A DNA stretch of 64,000 nucleotides from Allonocardiopsis opalescens (GCF_003002095.1 NZ_PVZC01000003.1:620001-684000); one strand, 5' to 3'; positions 19,037 through 29,083 are shown, numbered from the stretch's first letter. The notes: generated from the sequence alone by a model not told the origin. Made by a program: numbers and translations.

Positions 19037-20491
19037 TCAGCCCCCGGCGCGGCGGACGACCTCCGCTGAGGCGGGCGCGACGAACTCCTGGCTGAGCCGG
19101 ACCAGGTCCTCGTCCTCCTGCGGGGGGAAGCGGCCGTTGCTGTAGCTGGCCACGGTGAAGGTGACGTAGCGGCCCCACACCTCGCCGGCGACCTGCGCGC
19201 CGGAGTAGTGCAGCCGGTCGGCGCCGCTGCCCTCGTCGCCCTGGAGCCCGGTGAACCACTCGCCGGCCGCGAAGTCCGCGCTCTCGTAGGCGGCGCGCGC
19301 CGACTCGGCGTCGGCGAAGGCGGCGATGCCGGTGGTCACGGCGAACTGCTGCTCGGCGTCGACGTAGCTGGCCCGCGCCACCTGGCGGCAGTCGTTGGCG
19401 CTCAGCACCTCGGCGAAGCCGTTCCTGGCCGCCGTGGCGCAGTCGTCGCTGGCCGCGGCGGTGACCTGGGTGAAGGTCTCGCCCTGCGCCGTCTCCAGGG
19501 TGGGGGCGGCGAAGGCGGTGGCGGGGTCGAGCGGGGCGGTGTCGGTGCTCTCGCTGGTGATGTCGACCGGCCCGGCCTGCTCCCCGCCGGGCGCGGCCGG
19601 GTCGCCGCCGGGGCGCATGCCCAGGAAGTAGCCGCCGATCCCGACCACCAGGACGAGGGCGACCACCACGATCGCGCCGATCAGCACGGCGTTGGTGCGG
19701 CGCCTGGGGTCGCGGCGCGGCTCCCGGTCGTCGTAGTCGTCGACGGGCGGCAGCCCGCCGACGCGGGTGGCGTCGGCCCCGCCGGGCCGGGCGGGGCCCA
19801 GGCCGTCCAGGCGGGTGGCGCGGGGGTCGCGGTCGGCCGGGACGGCGGCGAGGTTGGCGGTCTCGTCGTCAGGGCGGGAGACCGACCACGGCACCGGGCC
19901 GGAGCCGCGGCCGTCGTCGGGGCGGCGCCGGGGCGGCTGGCCGAAGGCGCTCCACTGCTCGCCGGAGCCTGACTCGCGGGTGTCGGGTGCGAACACGGCC
20001 GGCTGGGTGTGCACCGGCGGGGGCCCGGCGCGGTCGGCCGGGTTGGGCGGCTCGGCCTTGGGCTCGCGCTTGGGCAGCCCGGCCGGGGTGCGCGGGGGCG
20101 GGCCGCCGTGCCCGCCGCCCTGGCCCGGGGGCGGGCCCTGCCGCGCGCCCGGCGGCGGCGCGGCGTAGGGCTGCTGGAAGCCCTGGCCGGGCGGCGGGCC
20201 GCCCGCGGGCGGGCGCTGCGGCCCGGAGTCGGGCCGGGCGCCCTGGGGGTGCGGCGGCCGGGCGCCGCCGGGCGGGGTGCCCTGCCAGGGGTCGTGCTGG
20301 GGGTGCTGCCGAGGGTCGCCCATGGCGTTGGGCGGCGGCGGGACCACGAACGGCTGCCGTCCGGGCGGCGGCCCGGGCCGGGCCGGGGGGCCGTCGGGCG
20401 GGGGCTGGTGCGCTTGCTGGGGGGACCGCTCGCCGCCGCCCTGCTCGGGCCGGCGGTGCGGGTCCTGGGGTCCACTGGGGTGTGATCGCAC
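19037..20491 (-). CDS. Proline-rich single-pass membrane protein, function unknown
   Basis: 484 residues. Residues 1-200 are a Pro/Gly/Gln-rich, low-complexity cytoplasmic stretch (runs of PPP and GGPPPGQG), then an acidic/basic linker, one transmembrane helix at about 268-292 (LIGAIVVVALVLVVGIGGYF) and a roughly 190-residue extracytoplasmic domain with two cysteines (C351, C368) that could form a disulfide. The layout resembles many actinobacterial envelope proteins of unknown role. GTG start; TAGGCA sits six bases upstream, so it could be leaderless. It converges with the LysR gene 16 bases away. Confidence 0.75.
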   Translation of the reverse strand: MRSHPSGPQDPHRRPEQGGGERSPQQAHQPPPDGPPARPGPPPGRQPFVVPPPPNAMGDPRQHPQHDPWQGTPPGGARPPHPQGARPDSGPQRPPAGGPPPGQGFQQPYAAPPPGARQGPPPGQGGGHGGPPPRTPAGLPKREPKAEPPNPADRAGPPPVHTQPAVFAPDTRESGSGEQWSAFGQPPRRRPDDGRGSGPVPWSVSRPDDETANLAAVPADRDPRATRLDGLGPARPGGADATRVGGLPPVDDYDDREPRRDPRRRTNAVLIGAIVVVALVLVVGIGGYFLGMRPGGDPAAPGGEQAGPVDITSESTDTAPLDPATAFAAPTLETAQGETFTQVTAAASDDCATAARNGFAEVLSANDCRQVARASYVDAEQQFAVTTGIAAFADAESARAAYESADFAAGEWFTGLQGDEGSGADRLHYSGAQVAGEVWGRYVTFTVASYSNGRFPPQEDEDLVRLSQEFVAPASAEVVRRAGG

Positions 20492-21124
20492 GATTGGTGC
20501 CTATCGGATCCTCGGTGCGGGGCTGACGCTCAGCGACGGCGTCGCAGAGCAGGGTAGCGCCCCCTCGCCGGACGGAGCCCGGCGAAGTGCGACCGAGCGG
20601 GGCGCCGCGGGGCGAACGGGGGCGGAGCGGACGTGCCGGGCACGGCGCGAGCATGTCACGAGTGCTGCGCGGAGGAGGCATACTTGTAAGGGAAGGGGTC
20701 TGATCGGACCTGTATGGGACGGCACCGCACCGGAGCGACACCGTACAGGGACGGCCCGGCCGGTCGCCGCGGCGTTCGAGGAGCCTCACCGCTCCGCGAT
20801 CCGCCCGCGACGTCCGCCGGCGGATCGAAGCAGCGGCGAGCACGGTGCGTGAGCGTGTCTTTTGACCCCCGGTGAAGTGACCGGTAGTCTGGGACGTCGT
20901 TGTGTGCGCTATGCTAGCGCGACTGATCCCAAGGCACATCATGACCGCGCTCTTCGCGTTCCGGTCAGGGTGTCCTTCGGGCCCCGGGTGGCCGGCGGCC
21001 GGTTCGGTGTCCTGACAGACCCTCCCGCGCCCGAGCAAGCGGCCAGACCGGTGGAACCTCGCCGGACTGGCGGGCCGCACCGCAACATCCGACAGACCAA
21101 GGACCGAAACGAAGGCTTACGACC
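20492..21124. other. Non-coding region upstream of rplM
   Basis: 633 bases with no credible gene. The left part is the 5' side of the divergent membrane-protein gene. The right part contains the rplM promoter and an approximately 230-base leader. CCTGTA and TACAGG form a loose inverted repeat around 20708-20750. Confidence 0.6.
20862..20890 (+). promoter_or_regulatory. rplM-rpsI promoter
   Basis: TTGACC (20862-20867) and TAGTCT (20885-20890) are separated by exactly 17 bases, close to the vegetative sigma consensus of actinobacteria. About 15 bases downstream, GCGCTA-TGC-TAGCGC (20906-20920) is a perfect palindrome that would lie at the 5' end of the transcript and also contains TATGCT, a possible second -10. 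The leader to the rplM GTG would be about 230 bases. Confidence 0.7.
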
Positions 21125-21577
21125 GTGCGCACTTACAGCCCTAAGCCCGGCGACGTCCAGCGTCAGTGGCACATCATCGACGCGGAGGACGTCGTGCTGG
21201 GGCGGCTGGCCAGCCACGTCGCCACACTCCTTCGCGGCAAGCACAAGCCGATCTACGCGCCGCACTTCGACACCGGCGATTTCGTGATCGTCGTGAATGC
21301 CGACAAGGTGGCGCTGACCGGCAAGAAGCTCGAGCAGAAGCGGGCGTACCGGCACTCCGGCTACCCCGGCGGGCTCCGCTCCATCTCCTATGGCGACCTG
21401 ATGGCCAAGCGCCCCGAGCGGGTGATCGAGAAGGCCGTCAAGGGCATGCTGCCGAAGAACTCCCTCGGCCGCCAGATGGCCAAGAAGCTCAAGGTCTACG
21501 CGGGCCCTGAGCACCCCCACGCGGCCCAGCAGCCGGTGCCGTTCCAGATCACCCAGATCAGCCAGGTCGCGCACTAG
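21125..21577 (+). CDS. rplM: 50S ribosomal protein L13
   Basis: Early-assembly protein of the large subunit. 150 residues: [40 protein letters not shown], and the L13 signature region [24 protein letters not shown] start. rpsI lies 46 bases downstream, the conserved rplM-rpsI pair. Confidence 0.98.
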   Translation: MRTYSPKPGDVQRQWHIIDAEDVVLGRLASHVATLLRGKHKPIYAPHFDTGDFVIVVNADKVALTGKKLEQKRAYRHSGYPGGLRSISYGDLMAKRPERVIEKAVKGMLPKNSLGRQMAKKLKVYAGPEHPHAAQQPVPFQITQISQVAH

Positions 21578-21623
21578 CGTTCCGCCAGTCGCCCGCGAGC
21601 CGAAGGAAATACGAGGAAGAACC

Positions 21624-22151
21624 GTGTCCGAACCCACCGGCATCGAGGACACCGCGATCGAGGGTGTCTCTCCTGAGGACAACCCCGAAGAGTTCCCCGC
21701 CGAGTACACCAGCGAGACCCCGCTGCCCGCGGACTACAACGCCGGCACCGTGTCGGCCGCGTCCGGTCCCTCCGCGGGAACCGGCCGGCGCAAGGAAGCC
21801 GTGGCCCGGGTGCGCCTCATGCCGGGCGCGGGCGAGTGGAAGATCAACGGCCGTTCGCTGGACGCCTACTTCCCGAACAAGGTCCACCAGCAGATCGTCA
21901 AGGAGCCGTTCGTCACGCTCGGCCTCGACGGCGCCTACGACGTCACCGCCCGTATCAACGGCGGCGGCGTCACCGGCCAGGCCGGCGCGCTGCGGCACGG
22001 CATCGCCCGCGCGCTCAGCCAGCTCGACCCGGTGGAGAACCGGCCGCCGCTGAAGAAGGCCGGCTTCCTCACCCGCGACGCGCGGGAGATCGAGCGCAAG
22101 AAGGCCGGTCTCAAGAAGGCCCGCAAGGCTCCGCAGTACTCCAAGCGCTGA
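21624..22151 (+). CDS. rpsI: 30S ribosomal protein S9 with acidic N-terminal extension
   Basis: Its C-terminal tail reaches the P-site tRNA. 175 residues: the first 52 are acidic and low in complexity, and the S9 domain begins at [14 protein letters not shown] and ends in RKAPQYSKR, the conserved basic tail. N-terminal extensions are usual in actinobacterial S9. GTG start with GAGGAAG upstream. glmM follows after 141 bases. Confidence 0.97.
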   Translation: MSEPTGIEDTAIEGVSPEDNPEEFPAEYTSETPLPADYNAGTVSAASGPSAGTGRRKEAVARVRLMPGAGEWKINGRSLDAYFPNKVHQQIVKEPFVTLGLDGAYDVTARINGGGVTGQAGALRHGIARALSQLDPVENRPPLKKAGFLTRDAREIERKKAGLKKARKAPQYSKR

Positions 22152-22292
22152 CCTCCGGCGCTGTCGCTTGTTCCCGCCCCCGCAGCTTGTGCCGCGGGGC
22201 GCGGGGAGTCCTCCGGCCCGCACGATCGCCCCGCATCCCCGCGGCGGCGGTCGGCGGGCCGAGTCGTTGCACGAAGGAAAGCGAGAGAGTTC

Positions 22293-23630
22293 GTGGGCCG
22301 CTTGTTCGGGACGGACGGGGTACGGGGCGTGGCGGGGCGGGACCTCACCGCGCCGCTGGCCATGGAGCTGGCGATCGCGGCCGCGCGGGTGCGGGCCGAG
22401 GACGCCGGCGGGCGGCGGCCGGTGGCGGTCGTCGGGCGCGACCCCCGGGCGTCGGGGGAGTTCCTGGAGGCGGCGGTGGTCGCCGGGCTGGCCAGCGCCG
22501 GCATGGACGTGCTCCGGCTCGGCGTGCTGCCGACGCCCGGAGTCGCGCACCTCACCGGTGAGCTGGGCGCCGATCTGGGCGTGATGCTCTCGGCCAGCCA
22601 CAACCCCGCGCCCGACAACGGCGTCAAGTTCTTCACCCGCGGCGGGCACAAGCTGCCCGACGCCGTCGAGGACCGCATCGAGGCGCAGCTGGGCCGGCCC
22701 GCGAGCTTCGCCGTCGGCGCCGACGTGGGCCGGGTCACCGACGCCGAGGCCGAGGTGCGCCGCTACCGCGAGCACCTGCTCGCCTCCATCGAGCAGCGGC
22801 TGGACGGCCTGACCGTGGTGGTCGACTCCGCCAACGGCGCGGCCAGCCAGATCGGCCCCGAGGTGCTGGCCGCCGCGGGCGCCGAGGTGATCCGGATCGG
22901 CGACCGCCCCGACGGCCTGAACATCAACGACGGCTGCGGCTCCACCGACCTCACCGCGCTGCGCGACGCCGTGCGCGCCTCAGGCGCCGGCCTCGGCATC
23001 GCCTTCGACGGCGACGCCGACCGCTGCCTGGCGGTCAGCGCCGACGGCTCCTTCGTGGACGGCGACCAGATCATGGCCGTCCTGGCGCTGGACATGCGCG
23101 AGAGCGGCCGGCTGCGCGAGGACACCGTGGTCGCCACCGTCATGTCCAACCTGGGCTTCAAACTGGCCATGCGCGCGGCCGCGATCACCGTGGTCGAGAC
23201 GGCGGTGGGCGACCGCTACGTGCTGGAGGCCATGCGCGAGGGCGACTTCTCGCTGGGCGGCGAGCAGTCCGGCCACGTCGTCATGCTGGAGCACGCCACC
23301 ACCGGCGACGGCCTGCTGACCGCGCTGCACCTGCTGGAGGTGGTGGCGCGGCGCAAGCAGCCGCTGGCCGAGCTGGCCGCGGTGATGACCCGGCTGCCGC
23401 AGGTGCTGATCAACGTGCGCGGGGTGGACAAGTCCCGGGTCGGCTCCTCAGCCGAGCTGGCCGGCGCGGTCGAGCGGGCCGAGGCCGAGCTGGGCGAGAC
23501 CGGCCGGGTGCTGCTGCGGCCCAGCGGCACCGAGCCGGTGGTGCGGGTGATGGTCGAGGCGGCCTCGCAGGAGCAGGCGCGCGAGGTGGCCGAGCGGCTG
23601 GCCGCCGAGGTCGAGTCGGCACTGGGCTGA
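22293..23630 (+). CDS. glmM: Phosphoglucosamine mutase
   Basis: Converts glucosamine-6-phosphate to glucosamine-1-phosphate for UDP-GlcNAc and peptidoglycan. 445 residues. The phosphoserine loop is SASHNP with active Ser102, the metal loop is DGDADR, and the sugar-binding loop GGEQSGH and phosphate-binding RPSGTEP follow in order. GTG start with AAGGAAAGCGAGAG upstream. Same pathway as glmS about 2.8 kb further on. Confidence 0.97.
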   Translation: MGRLFGTDGVRGVAGRDLTAPLAMELAIAAARVRAEDAGGRRPVAVVGRDPRASGEFLEAAVVAGLASAGMDVLRLGVLPTPGVAHLTGELGADLGVMLSASHNPAPDNGVKFFTRGGHKLPDAVEDRIEAQLGRPASFAVGADVGRVTDAEAEVRRYREHLLASIEQRLDGLTVVVDSANGAASQIGPEVLAAAGAEVIRIGDRPDGLNINDGCGSTDLTALRDAVRASGAGLGIAFDGDADRCLAVSADGSFVDGDQIMAVLALDMRESGRLREDTVVATVMSNLGFKLAMRAAAITVVETAVGDRYVLEAMREGDFSLGGEQSGHVVMLEHATTGDGLLTALHLLEVVARRKQPLAELAAVMTRLPQVLINVRGVDKSRVGSSAELAGAVERAEAELGETGRVLLRPSGTEPVVRVMVEAASQEQAREVAERLAAEVESALG

Positions 23631-23756
23631 CCGGGCCGCGGACGCGCGCCGGATCCGTCCGATGTCGCCCTGTTACCGGCCAGGGTGGCCGGAACACCCG
23701 GCGAGGCCCTAGGTTCGTTCCTGGCATGACGGCAGCCGACCCCGGGGTGGAGTGAC

Positions 23757-24821
23757 ATGCGCAGGCGGATGATCACCGCTGTGGCCCTCGTGCCGGTACT
23801 CGCGACCGCCTGCACACCCGTGAGCGAGTTGTTCAGCGGTTCGCGGGGCGCGGTGCGCACGGCGATCGAGCAGCTGGGCCAGGCGGAGAGCTACTACGCC
23901 GAGGAGACCGTCTCGGGCGGCCGGAGCTCCGGGGTCTCGGAGATCAGGTTCACCACCTCGCCGCTGGACACCCACGAGATCCTCCAGGCCGACGCCAACG
24001 GCCGGGAGTTCGTCTTCCTGATGCGCGGCACCACCCTGATCACCGAGAGCCGCGAGTACACCGGCCTGTGGTACATCGTGGACGAGATGCCGGGCAAGCC
24101 GGTGTACCCGGTGGCCGAGCTGGAGCTGATGCTCGGCGCCGAGGAGATCGTGGAGGTCGGCCCCGAAAGCCTCGGCGGCGCCACCACCACCCGCTACACC
24201 GGCAGCTACCTGCCGCAGGCCGGGCTGGCCGAGATCAGCGAGGAGCACCAGGCCGAGGCGTACGAGTCCTTCCTCGACGGCGTCGACCAGGTGAGCTTCG
24301 ACCTGTGGGTGGACGAGAGCGGGTACCCGCGCCGGATCGAGCAGGACTTCGGCGAGGTCAGCGCGGAGCTGGAGTTCTCGGAGTTCGACGAGTCCGAGGA
24401 GCTGTTCTTCCCCCGCTCGGTCGAGATCGTCGAGTACCTGATGCTGGACCCCTACGGCGACATGATGCTGGCCGAGCAGCGCTGCCGCTACGGCGGCGAG
24501 GACCCCGAGGACGGATCGGGCGGCGGGGCCGACGCCTCGGGCGAGCCCTCGCCGGAGGCGTCGGAGTCCGCGGAGCCGTCCGAGGGCGAGGGGAGCGGCG
24601 AGCCGTCGGGCAGCCCGAGCCCGTCGGCCTCCGGGGAGCCGTGGACCGACGAGTCCGGCGACCCCGTCCCGCTGCACGAGCCGGTCTGCCTGCGCGAGAC
24701 CGGCGAGATCGACCAGTACGTCGAGCCCGAGGACGGCGAGGAGGAGGCCGCCGAGGGCGAGGGCGAAGGCGAAGAGGGCCAGGGCGAGGGCGACGGGGAG
24801 GGCGAGGCGTCGGGCGGCTGA
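23757..24821 (+). CDS. Lipoprotein with acidic low-complexity tail
   Basis: 354 residues. A lipoprotein signal peptide ends at Cys19 (VLATAC, an acceptable but not classical lipobox). Residues 40-240 form a beta-rich domain with features of the LppX/LprG-like fold (repeated FDLWVDESGYPRRIEQDF-type strands); that assignment is tentative. Residues 250-354 are almost only Glu, Gly, Ser, Asp and Pro, ending in EGEG repeats. Probably anchored on the outer face of the membrane; LprG relatives carry lipids. SD GGAG. It converges with coaA. Confidence 0.75.
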   Translation: MRRRMITAVALVPVLATACTPVSELFSGSRGAVRTAIEQLGQAESYYAEETVSGGRSSGVSEIRFTTSPLDTHEILQADANGREFVFLMRGTTLITESREYTGLWYIVDEMPGKPVYPVAELELMLGAEEIVEVGPESLGGATTTRYTGSYLPQAGLAEISEEHQAEAYESFLDGVDQVSFDLWVDESGYPRRIEQDFGEVSAELEFSEFDESEELFFPRSVEIVEYLMLDPYGDMMLAEQRCRYGGEDPEDGSGGGADASGEPSPEASESAEPSEGEGSGEPSGSPSPSASGEPWTDESGDPVPLHEPVCLRETGEIDQYVEPEDGEEEAAEGEGEGEEGQGEGDGEGEASGG

Positions 24822-24833
24822 GCCGGGGCCGGC

Positions 24834-25796
24834 TCAGGTCTTGCGCAGCCGCACCCGCCGCACGCCGTGATCGGCATCCTTGTACAGCACCAGGGTGGCC
24901 CGGCCCCGGGTGGGCACGATGTTCTCCACCAGGTTGACCTCGTTGATCGTCCGCCACACCTCGGCCGCGAAGGCCAGCGACTCCTGCTCGTCCACGGTGG
25001 TCGCCATCTCGTGGAAGTAGGACCGGGGGTCGTTGAACGCGGTCCGGCGCAGCGCGCGGAAGCGGTCCAGGAACCACGAGCGGATGTGCTCGACCTTGGC
25101 GTCGACGTAGATCGAGAAGTCGAAGAAGTCGGCCACCCCGAGCCGGCCGGCCGGCGGGGGCTGCAGCACGTTGAGCCCCTCGATGACCAGGATGTCGGGC
25201 CTGCGTACCGTCTGGACCTCGCCGGGCAGCACGTCGTACTGGAGGTGGGAGTAGATCGGGGTGGTCACCTCGGCGGCGCCGGACTTCATCGCGGAGATGA
25301 ACCGCACCAGCGCGCGGCGGTCGTAGCTCTCCGGGAAGCCCTTGCGGTGCATGATGCCGCGGTCCTCCAGCACCGCGTTGGGGTACAGGAAGTTGTCGGT
25401 GCTGACCAGCTCGACATCGGGGTGCTCGGGCCACTGCGCCAGCAGGTTCTGCAGCAGCCGGGCGGTGGTGGACTTGCCCACGGCGACGCTGCCGGCCACG
25501 CCGATGACGAAGGGGACCGGCTGGTCGGCCCCGCCCGGTGCGTCGTCGCCGAGGAAGGCCCGGACCGCGGCGTGCCGCTCGCGGGTGGCCAGCACGTAGA
25601 GGTTGAGCAGCCGCGACAGCGGCAGGTAGATGTCGCGGACCTCGTCCAGCGAGGTGGGGTCGCCGGTGCCGCGCAGCCGGTCGAGTTCGGCCTCAGTCAG
25701 CGAGAGCGGGGTGGCGGCGCGCCGGTCCGCCCAGGCGGCGCGGCCGAACTCGACGTACGGGCTGGCCGGGCCGGGCTGCTTCATCGGGTGGGACAC
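24834..25796 (-). CDS. coaA: Pantothenate kinase, type I
   Basis: Phosphorylates pantothenate, first step of coenzyme A synthesis. 320 residues, family length. P-loop [13 protein letters not shown] near residue 100, then STDNFLYPN and RKGFPESYD, all diagnostic of the prokaryotic type I enzyme. GTG start ([19 protein letters not shown]). There is no Shine-Dalgarno; TAGGGT sits eight bases before the GTG, so the mRNA is probably leaderless. Confidence 0.96.
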   Translation of the reverse strand: MSHPMKQPGPASPYVEFGRAAWADRRAATPLSLTEAELDRLRGTGDPTSLDEVRDIYLPLSRLLNLYVLATRERHAAVRAFLGDDAPGGADQPVPFVIGVAGSVAVGKSTTARLLQNLLAQWPEHPDVELVSTDNFLYPNAVLEDRGIMHRKGFPESYDRRALVRFISAMKSGAAEVTTPIYSHLQYDVLPGEVQTVRRPDILVIEGLNVLQPPPAGRLGVADFFDFSIYVDAKVEHIRSWFLDRFRALRRTAFNDPRSYFHEMATTVDEQESLAFAAEVWRTINEVNLVENIVPTRGRATLVLYKDADHGVRRVRLRKT

Positions 25797-25804
25797 GACA
25801 GCAC

Positions 25805-25810
25805 ACCCTA
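25805..25810 (-). promoter_or_regulatory. coaA -10 element (leaderless)
   Basis: TAGGGT on the minus strand ends eight bases before the coaA GTG at 25796, which places the likely transcription start at the start codon. No -35 or ribosome binding site is evident. Confidence 0.55.
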
Positions 25811-26313
25811 GTTCACCGCCCCGGCGCCGCCTCCGGCGGCCCGCGGGCGGTCGCGGTGCGCGGCGTCCGCGCCGCCGGCCGGAATTCGATTTCGGCGCGG
25901 GTACGGTTCCGGCGCCATTTTCCGCATATGGGGGCCGCCATTCCGCCAGGGCGTCCGCCGGGCCGTACCGGGCGGCCGGACGGGGCGGTGCCGCGCATTA
26001 AATCATCGGCAAAAAGCGGGTGCGGCGCCATTGCCCGTGGCAGCGTGATCCCTGCCGCGGCCGGGTCTTCCCGCAGGTCCGGACGGGTCCGTCCGGTGGC
26101 GGCCGGGCGGGCGACGCCGCCGCGGACGGGCCGGACCGGCCGCCGATTCCACCGCGGAAGGCGACATTCCGGCCGCCGCCGCCGCGGACCGCCGCGCCAA
26201 CGCGGGCCGCGCCGCTCCCGGCGGCCCGGCCGCCCCCGTGCCATCCCGGAGAACGGGCAGCCGCCACACCCCCGATTCGGCGGCTGTCCGTTCGGATGTC
26301 GCAGGCCACGACC

Positions 26314-26374
26314 GGTCTAGAGCGGTCTATACCTATTCTTGCAGGTGAAATCACGTTTCTCCTTGCGTGGTCTA
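26314..26374. promoter_or_regulatory. Three GGTCTA motifs upstream of glmS (DasR-like)
   Basis: GGTCTA occurs at 26314-26319, 26324-26329 and 26369-26374. The first two, one helical turn apart, read CGGTCTAGAGCG and CGGTCTATACCT, each close to the DasR (GntR family) operator core TGGTCTAGACCA. DasR senses glucosamine-6-phosphate, the product of GlmS, so repression here would be logical. The third copy overlaps the -35 region. The assignment is an inference from the motif. Confidence 0.5.
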
Positions 26375-26388
26375 CCTGGCGGAGCCGA

Positions 26389-26394
26389 TACGCT
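26389..26394 (+). promoter_or_regulatory. glmS -10 element (leaderless)
   Basis: TACGCT ends seven bases before the glmS ATG, with only CC-rich sequence and no Shine-Dalgarno between them. TTGCGT (26363-26368) is too far (20 bases) to be an ideal -35. Confidence 0.55.
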
Positions 26395-26401
26395 GGCCCC
26401 C

Positions 26402-28249
26402 ATGTGTGGAATTGTGGGTTACGTCGGTTCCCGGGCCGCCCTGGACGTCGCGGTCGACGGCTTGGCGCGCCTGGAGTACCGGGGGTACGACTCCGCCGGG
26501 ATCGCGGTCCTCAGCGGCGGCAAGCTCGAACTGGAGAAGCGCGCCGGGAAGCTCGCCAACCTCAGGTCGGCCCTTGACGAGCGCCCGCGCCCCTCCGACG
26601 GCATCGGCATCGGGCACACCCGGTGGGCCACCCACGGCCCGCCCACCGACGGCAACGCCCACCCGCACACCGACTGCGCCCGCTCGCTGGCGGTCATCCA
26701 CAACGGCATCATCGAGAACTTCGCGACCCTCCGCCGCGACCTGGAGGACCGGGGCCACGCCTTCGCCTCCGACACCGACACCGAGGTCACCGCGCACCTG
26801 CTGGAGGAGCACTACGCGCGCACCGGCGACCTCGCCGCCGCCATGCGCGCGGTGTGCCGGCTGCTCGAAGGCGCGTTCACCCTCGTCGCCATCCACACCG
26901 GCGAGCCCGAGCTGGTGGTGGCGGCCCGCCGCAACTCCCCGCTGGTGGTCGGCCGCGGCATCGGCGAGAACTTCCTGGCCAGCGACGTCGCCGCCTTCAT
27001 CGCCTACACCCGCGACGCCATCGAGCTGGGCCAGGACCAGGTGGTCGAGCTGCGGGCCGACTCCGTGCGGGTCACCGACTACGACGGCGCGCCCGCGCCG
27101 GTGCGCGAGTACCACGTCGACTGGGACGCCTCCGCCGCCGAGAAGGGCGGCTACGACTACTTCATGCTGAAGGAGATCGTCGAGCAGCCGCGCGCCGTGG
27201 CCGACACCCTGCTCGGCCGCGCAGGGCTCGACGGCACCCTCACTCTGGACGAGATGCGCCTGTCGCCCGAGGACCTGCGCGACGTCACGAAGATCGTCAT
27301 CATCGCCTGCGGCACCTCCTACCACGCCGGGCTGATCGCCAAGTACGCCATCGAGCACTGGTGCCGCATCCCGTGCGAGGTCGAGGTGGCCAGCGAGTTC
27401 CGCTATCGCGACCCCATCCTCGACCCCACCACCCTGGTGATCGCCATCTCCCAGTCGGGGGAGTCCATGGACACCCTGATGGCGGTGCGCTACGCCCGCG
27501 AGCAGCGCTCCCGGGTGCTGGCGATCTGCAATGTCAACGGCTCCACCATCCCGCGCGAGGCCGACGGCGTCCTGTACACCCACGCAGGCCCCGAGGTCGG
27601 AGTGGCCGCGACCAAGACCTTCCTCACCCAGCTGGTCGCCTGCTACCTGATCGGCCTGTACCTGGCGCAGGTGCGCGGCTACAAGTACGGCGACGAGATC
27701 AACGCCGTCATCGCGCAGCTGGCCGCCATGCCCGACAAGGTCGAGCGGGTGCTGGACACGGTGGAGCCCGTGCGCGAGCTGGCCAGATCGCTCGCCGACG
27801 CCCACTGCGTGCTCTTCCTGGGCCGGCACGTCGGCTACCCGGTGGCGCTGGAGGGCGCGCTCAAGCTCAAGGAGCTGGCCTACATGCACGCCGAGGCCTT
27901 CGCGGCCGGCGAGCTCAAGCACGGCCCGATCGCGCTGATCGAGCAGGACCTCCCCGTCGTGGTGGTGGTGCCCTCCCGCGAGGGCCGCAGCGTGCTGCAC
28001 GACAAGATCGTGTCCAACATCCAGGAGATCCGGGCGCGGGGCGCCCGCACCATCGTGATCGCCGAGGAGGGCGACGACACCGTCGCGCCCTTCGCCGACA
28101 CCCTGATCAGCATCCCGCGGGTGCCCACCCTGCTGCAGCCGGTGGTCGCCTCGGTGCCGCTCCAGGTCTTCGCCTGCGAGCTGGCGCTGGCCAAGGGCAA
28201 CGACGTCGACCAGCCGAGGAACCTCGCCAAGAGCGTCACGGTGGAGTGA
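26402..28249 (+). CDS. glmS: Glutamine-fructose-6-phosphate aminotransferase
   Basis: Makes glucosamine-6-phosphate from fructose-6-phosphate and glutamine. 615 residues. The start MCGIVGYVG exposes the nucleophilic Cys after Met removal; the glutaminase domain runs to about 240 (HTRWATHGPPTDGNAHPH), followed by two SIS domains (ACGTSYHAG and ISQSGESMDTL; then GRHVGYPVALEGALKLKE) and the C-terminal LAKSVTVE. The start is fixed by the family, and the frame upstream is non-coding. No ribosome binding site; probably leaderless. Confidence 0.98.
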   Translation: MCGIVGYVGSRAALDVAVDGLARLEYRGYDSAGIAVLSGGKLELEKRAGKLANLRSALDERPRPSDGIGIGHTRWATHGPPTDGNAHPHTDCARSLAVIHNGIIENFATLRRDLEDRGHAFASDTDTEVTAHLLEEHYARTGDLAAAMRAVCRLLEGAFTLVAIHTGEPELVVAARRNSPLVVGRGIGENFLASDVAAFIAYTRDAIELGQDQVVELRADSVRVTDYDGAPAPVREYHVDWDASAAEKGGYDYFMLKEIVEQPRAVADTLLGRAGLDGTLTLDEMRLSPEDLRDVTKIVIIACGTSYHAGLIAKYAIEHWCRIPCEVEVASEFRYRDPILDPTTLVIAISQSGESMDTLMAVRYAREQRSRVLAICNVNGSTIPREADGVLYTHAGPEVGVAATKTFLTQLVACYLIGLYLAQVRGYKYGDEINAVIAQLAAMPDKVERVLDTVEPVRELARSLADAHCVLFLGRHVGYPVALEGALKLKELAYMHAEAFAAGELKHGPIALIEQDLPVVVVVPSREGRSVLHDKIVSNIQEIRARGARTIVIAEEGDDTVAPFADTLISIPRVPTLLQPVVASVPLQVFACELALAKGNDVDQPRNLAKSVTVE

Positions 28250-28321
28250 GGCGGCGCGGCGGGTTCCGCCGGTGTCGGTGGCATCGGGCAGGATGGTGCG
28301 CCGAGCGAAAGGGGCCCGACC

Positions 28322-29083
28322 ATGACACCTCCGGCGACGACCGGCTACGCCGACGTCAACGGCCTGCGCATGTACTACGAGGTGCGGGGTGAGGGCCGTC
28401 CGCTTGTGCTGCTGCACGGCGGCGTGCACACCATCGAGCTGAGCTTCGGCGCCCTGCTGGAGCCGCTGAGCACCGGGCGGCGCACCATCGCGGTGGAGCT
28501 GCAGGGCCACGGCCGCACCGCCGACACCGGCCGCGAGCTGAGCTACGAGAGGCTGGCCGCCGACGTCGTCGCCCTGCTCGACGTGCTCGGTATCGAGCGC
28601 GCCGACGTGTTCGGCTACAGCTTCGGCGGGCTCACCGCGCTGCAGACCGCCATCGGCCACCCCGAGCGGGTCGACCGCCTGGTGCTGGCCGCCGTCCACT
28701 ACCGGGCCGACGGCTACCACCCGGAGATCACCGATCCGGCGCAGGACTCCCCGCGGCTGCCCACGGAGGCCGACTTCGCCGACATGGTCGCCGCCTACCG
28801 CCGGGTCGCCCCGGACCCCGACCACTTCGACGCCTTCATGGCCCGGATGAACGAGTCGGTCCACGGCGACGAGGGCTGGCCGGAGGAGGCGCTGCGCGGA
28901 ATCGCCGCGCCCACCCTGCTGATCCTCGGCGACACCGACTTCATCCGCCTCGACCACGCCGTGCGGATGCACGAGCTGATCCCGGACGCCCGGCTGGCCG
29001 TGCTGCCCGGCACCACCCACATGGAGGTGGTGCGCCGCGCCGAGCTGGTGGTGCCCATGGTGGACGCCTTCCTGGCCCGCTGA
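28322..29083 (+). CDS. Alpha/beta hydrolase
   Basis: 253 residues. The fold is complete: oxyanion region LLHGGVHT, nucleophile elbow GYSFGG with Ser100, acid in LGDTDF, and His in GTTHME. Substrate unknown. SD AAAGG before the ATG. It occupies the space between glmS and the nnr gene, where acpS lies in many actinobacteria. Confidence 0.88.
   Translation: MTPPATTGYADVNGLRMYYEVRGEGRPLVLLHGGVHTIELSFGALLEPLSTGRRTIAVELQGHGRTADTGRELSYERLAADVVALLDVLGIERADVFGYSFGGLTALQTAIGHPERVDRLVLAAVHYRADGYHPEITDPAQDSPRLPTEADFADMVAAYRRVAPDPDHFDAFMARMNESVHGDEGWPEEALRGIAAPTLLILGDTDFIRLDHAVRMHELIPDARLAVLPGTTHMEVVRRAELVVPMVDAFLAR

Larger units (their letters stand above)
25797..26401. other. Divergent coaA-glmS intergenic region
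   Basis: 605 bases, no credible gene. Most of it is extremely GC-rich. AT-richer patches are at about 25913-25928 (CATTTTCCGCATATG), around 26000 (TTAAATCATCGGCAAAAAG) and 26325-26365. The last 90 bases carry three GGTCTA motifs and the glmS promoter. Confidence 0.6.

Noticed and set aside
23757-24821. Acidic tail of the lipoprotein as a frameshift product
   Set aside because: Codon use keeps G/C in third positions to the stop, and the frame is continuous from the signal peptide.
25797-26401. glmS ribozyme or other riboswitch before glmS
   Set aside because: The likely transcript starts at the ATG, which leaves no leader, and no ribozyme-like core is visible.
26372-29020. An 882-codon antisense frame over glmS and the hydrolase
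   Set aside because: Antisense to two clear genes and without domain signatures.
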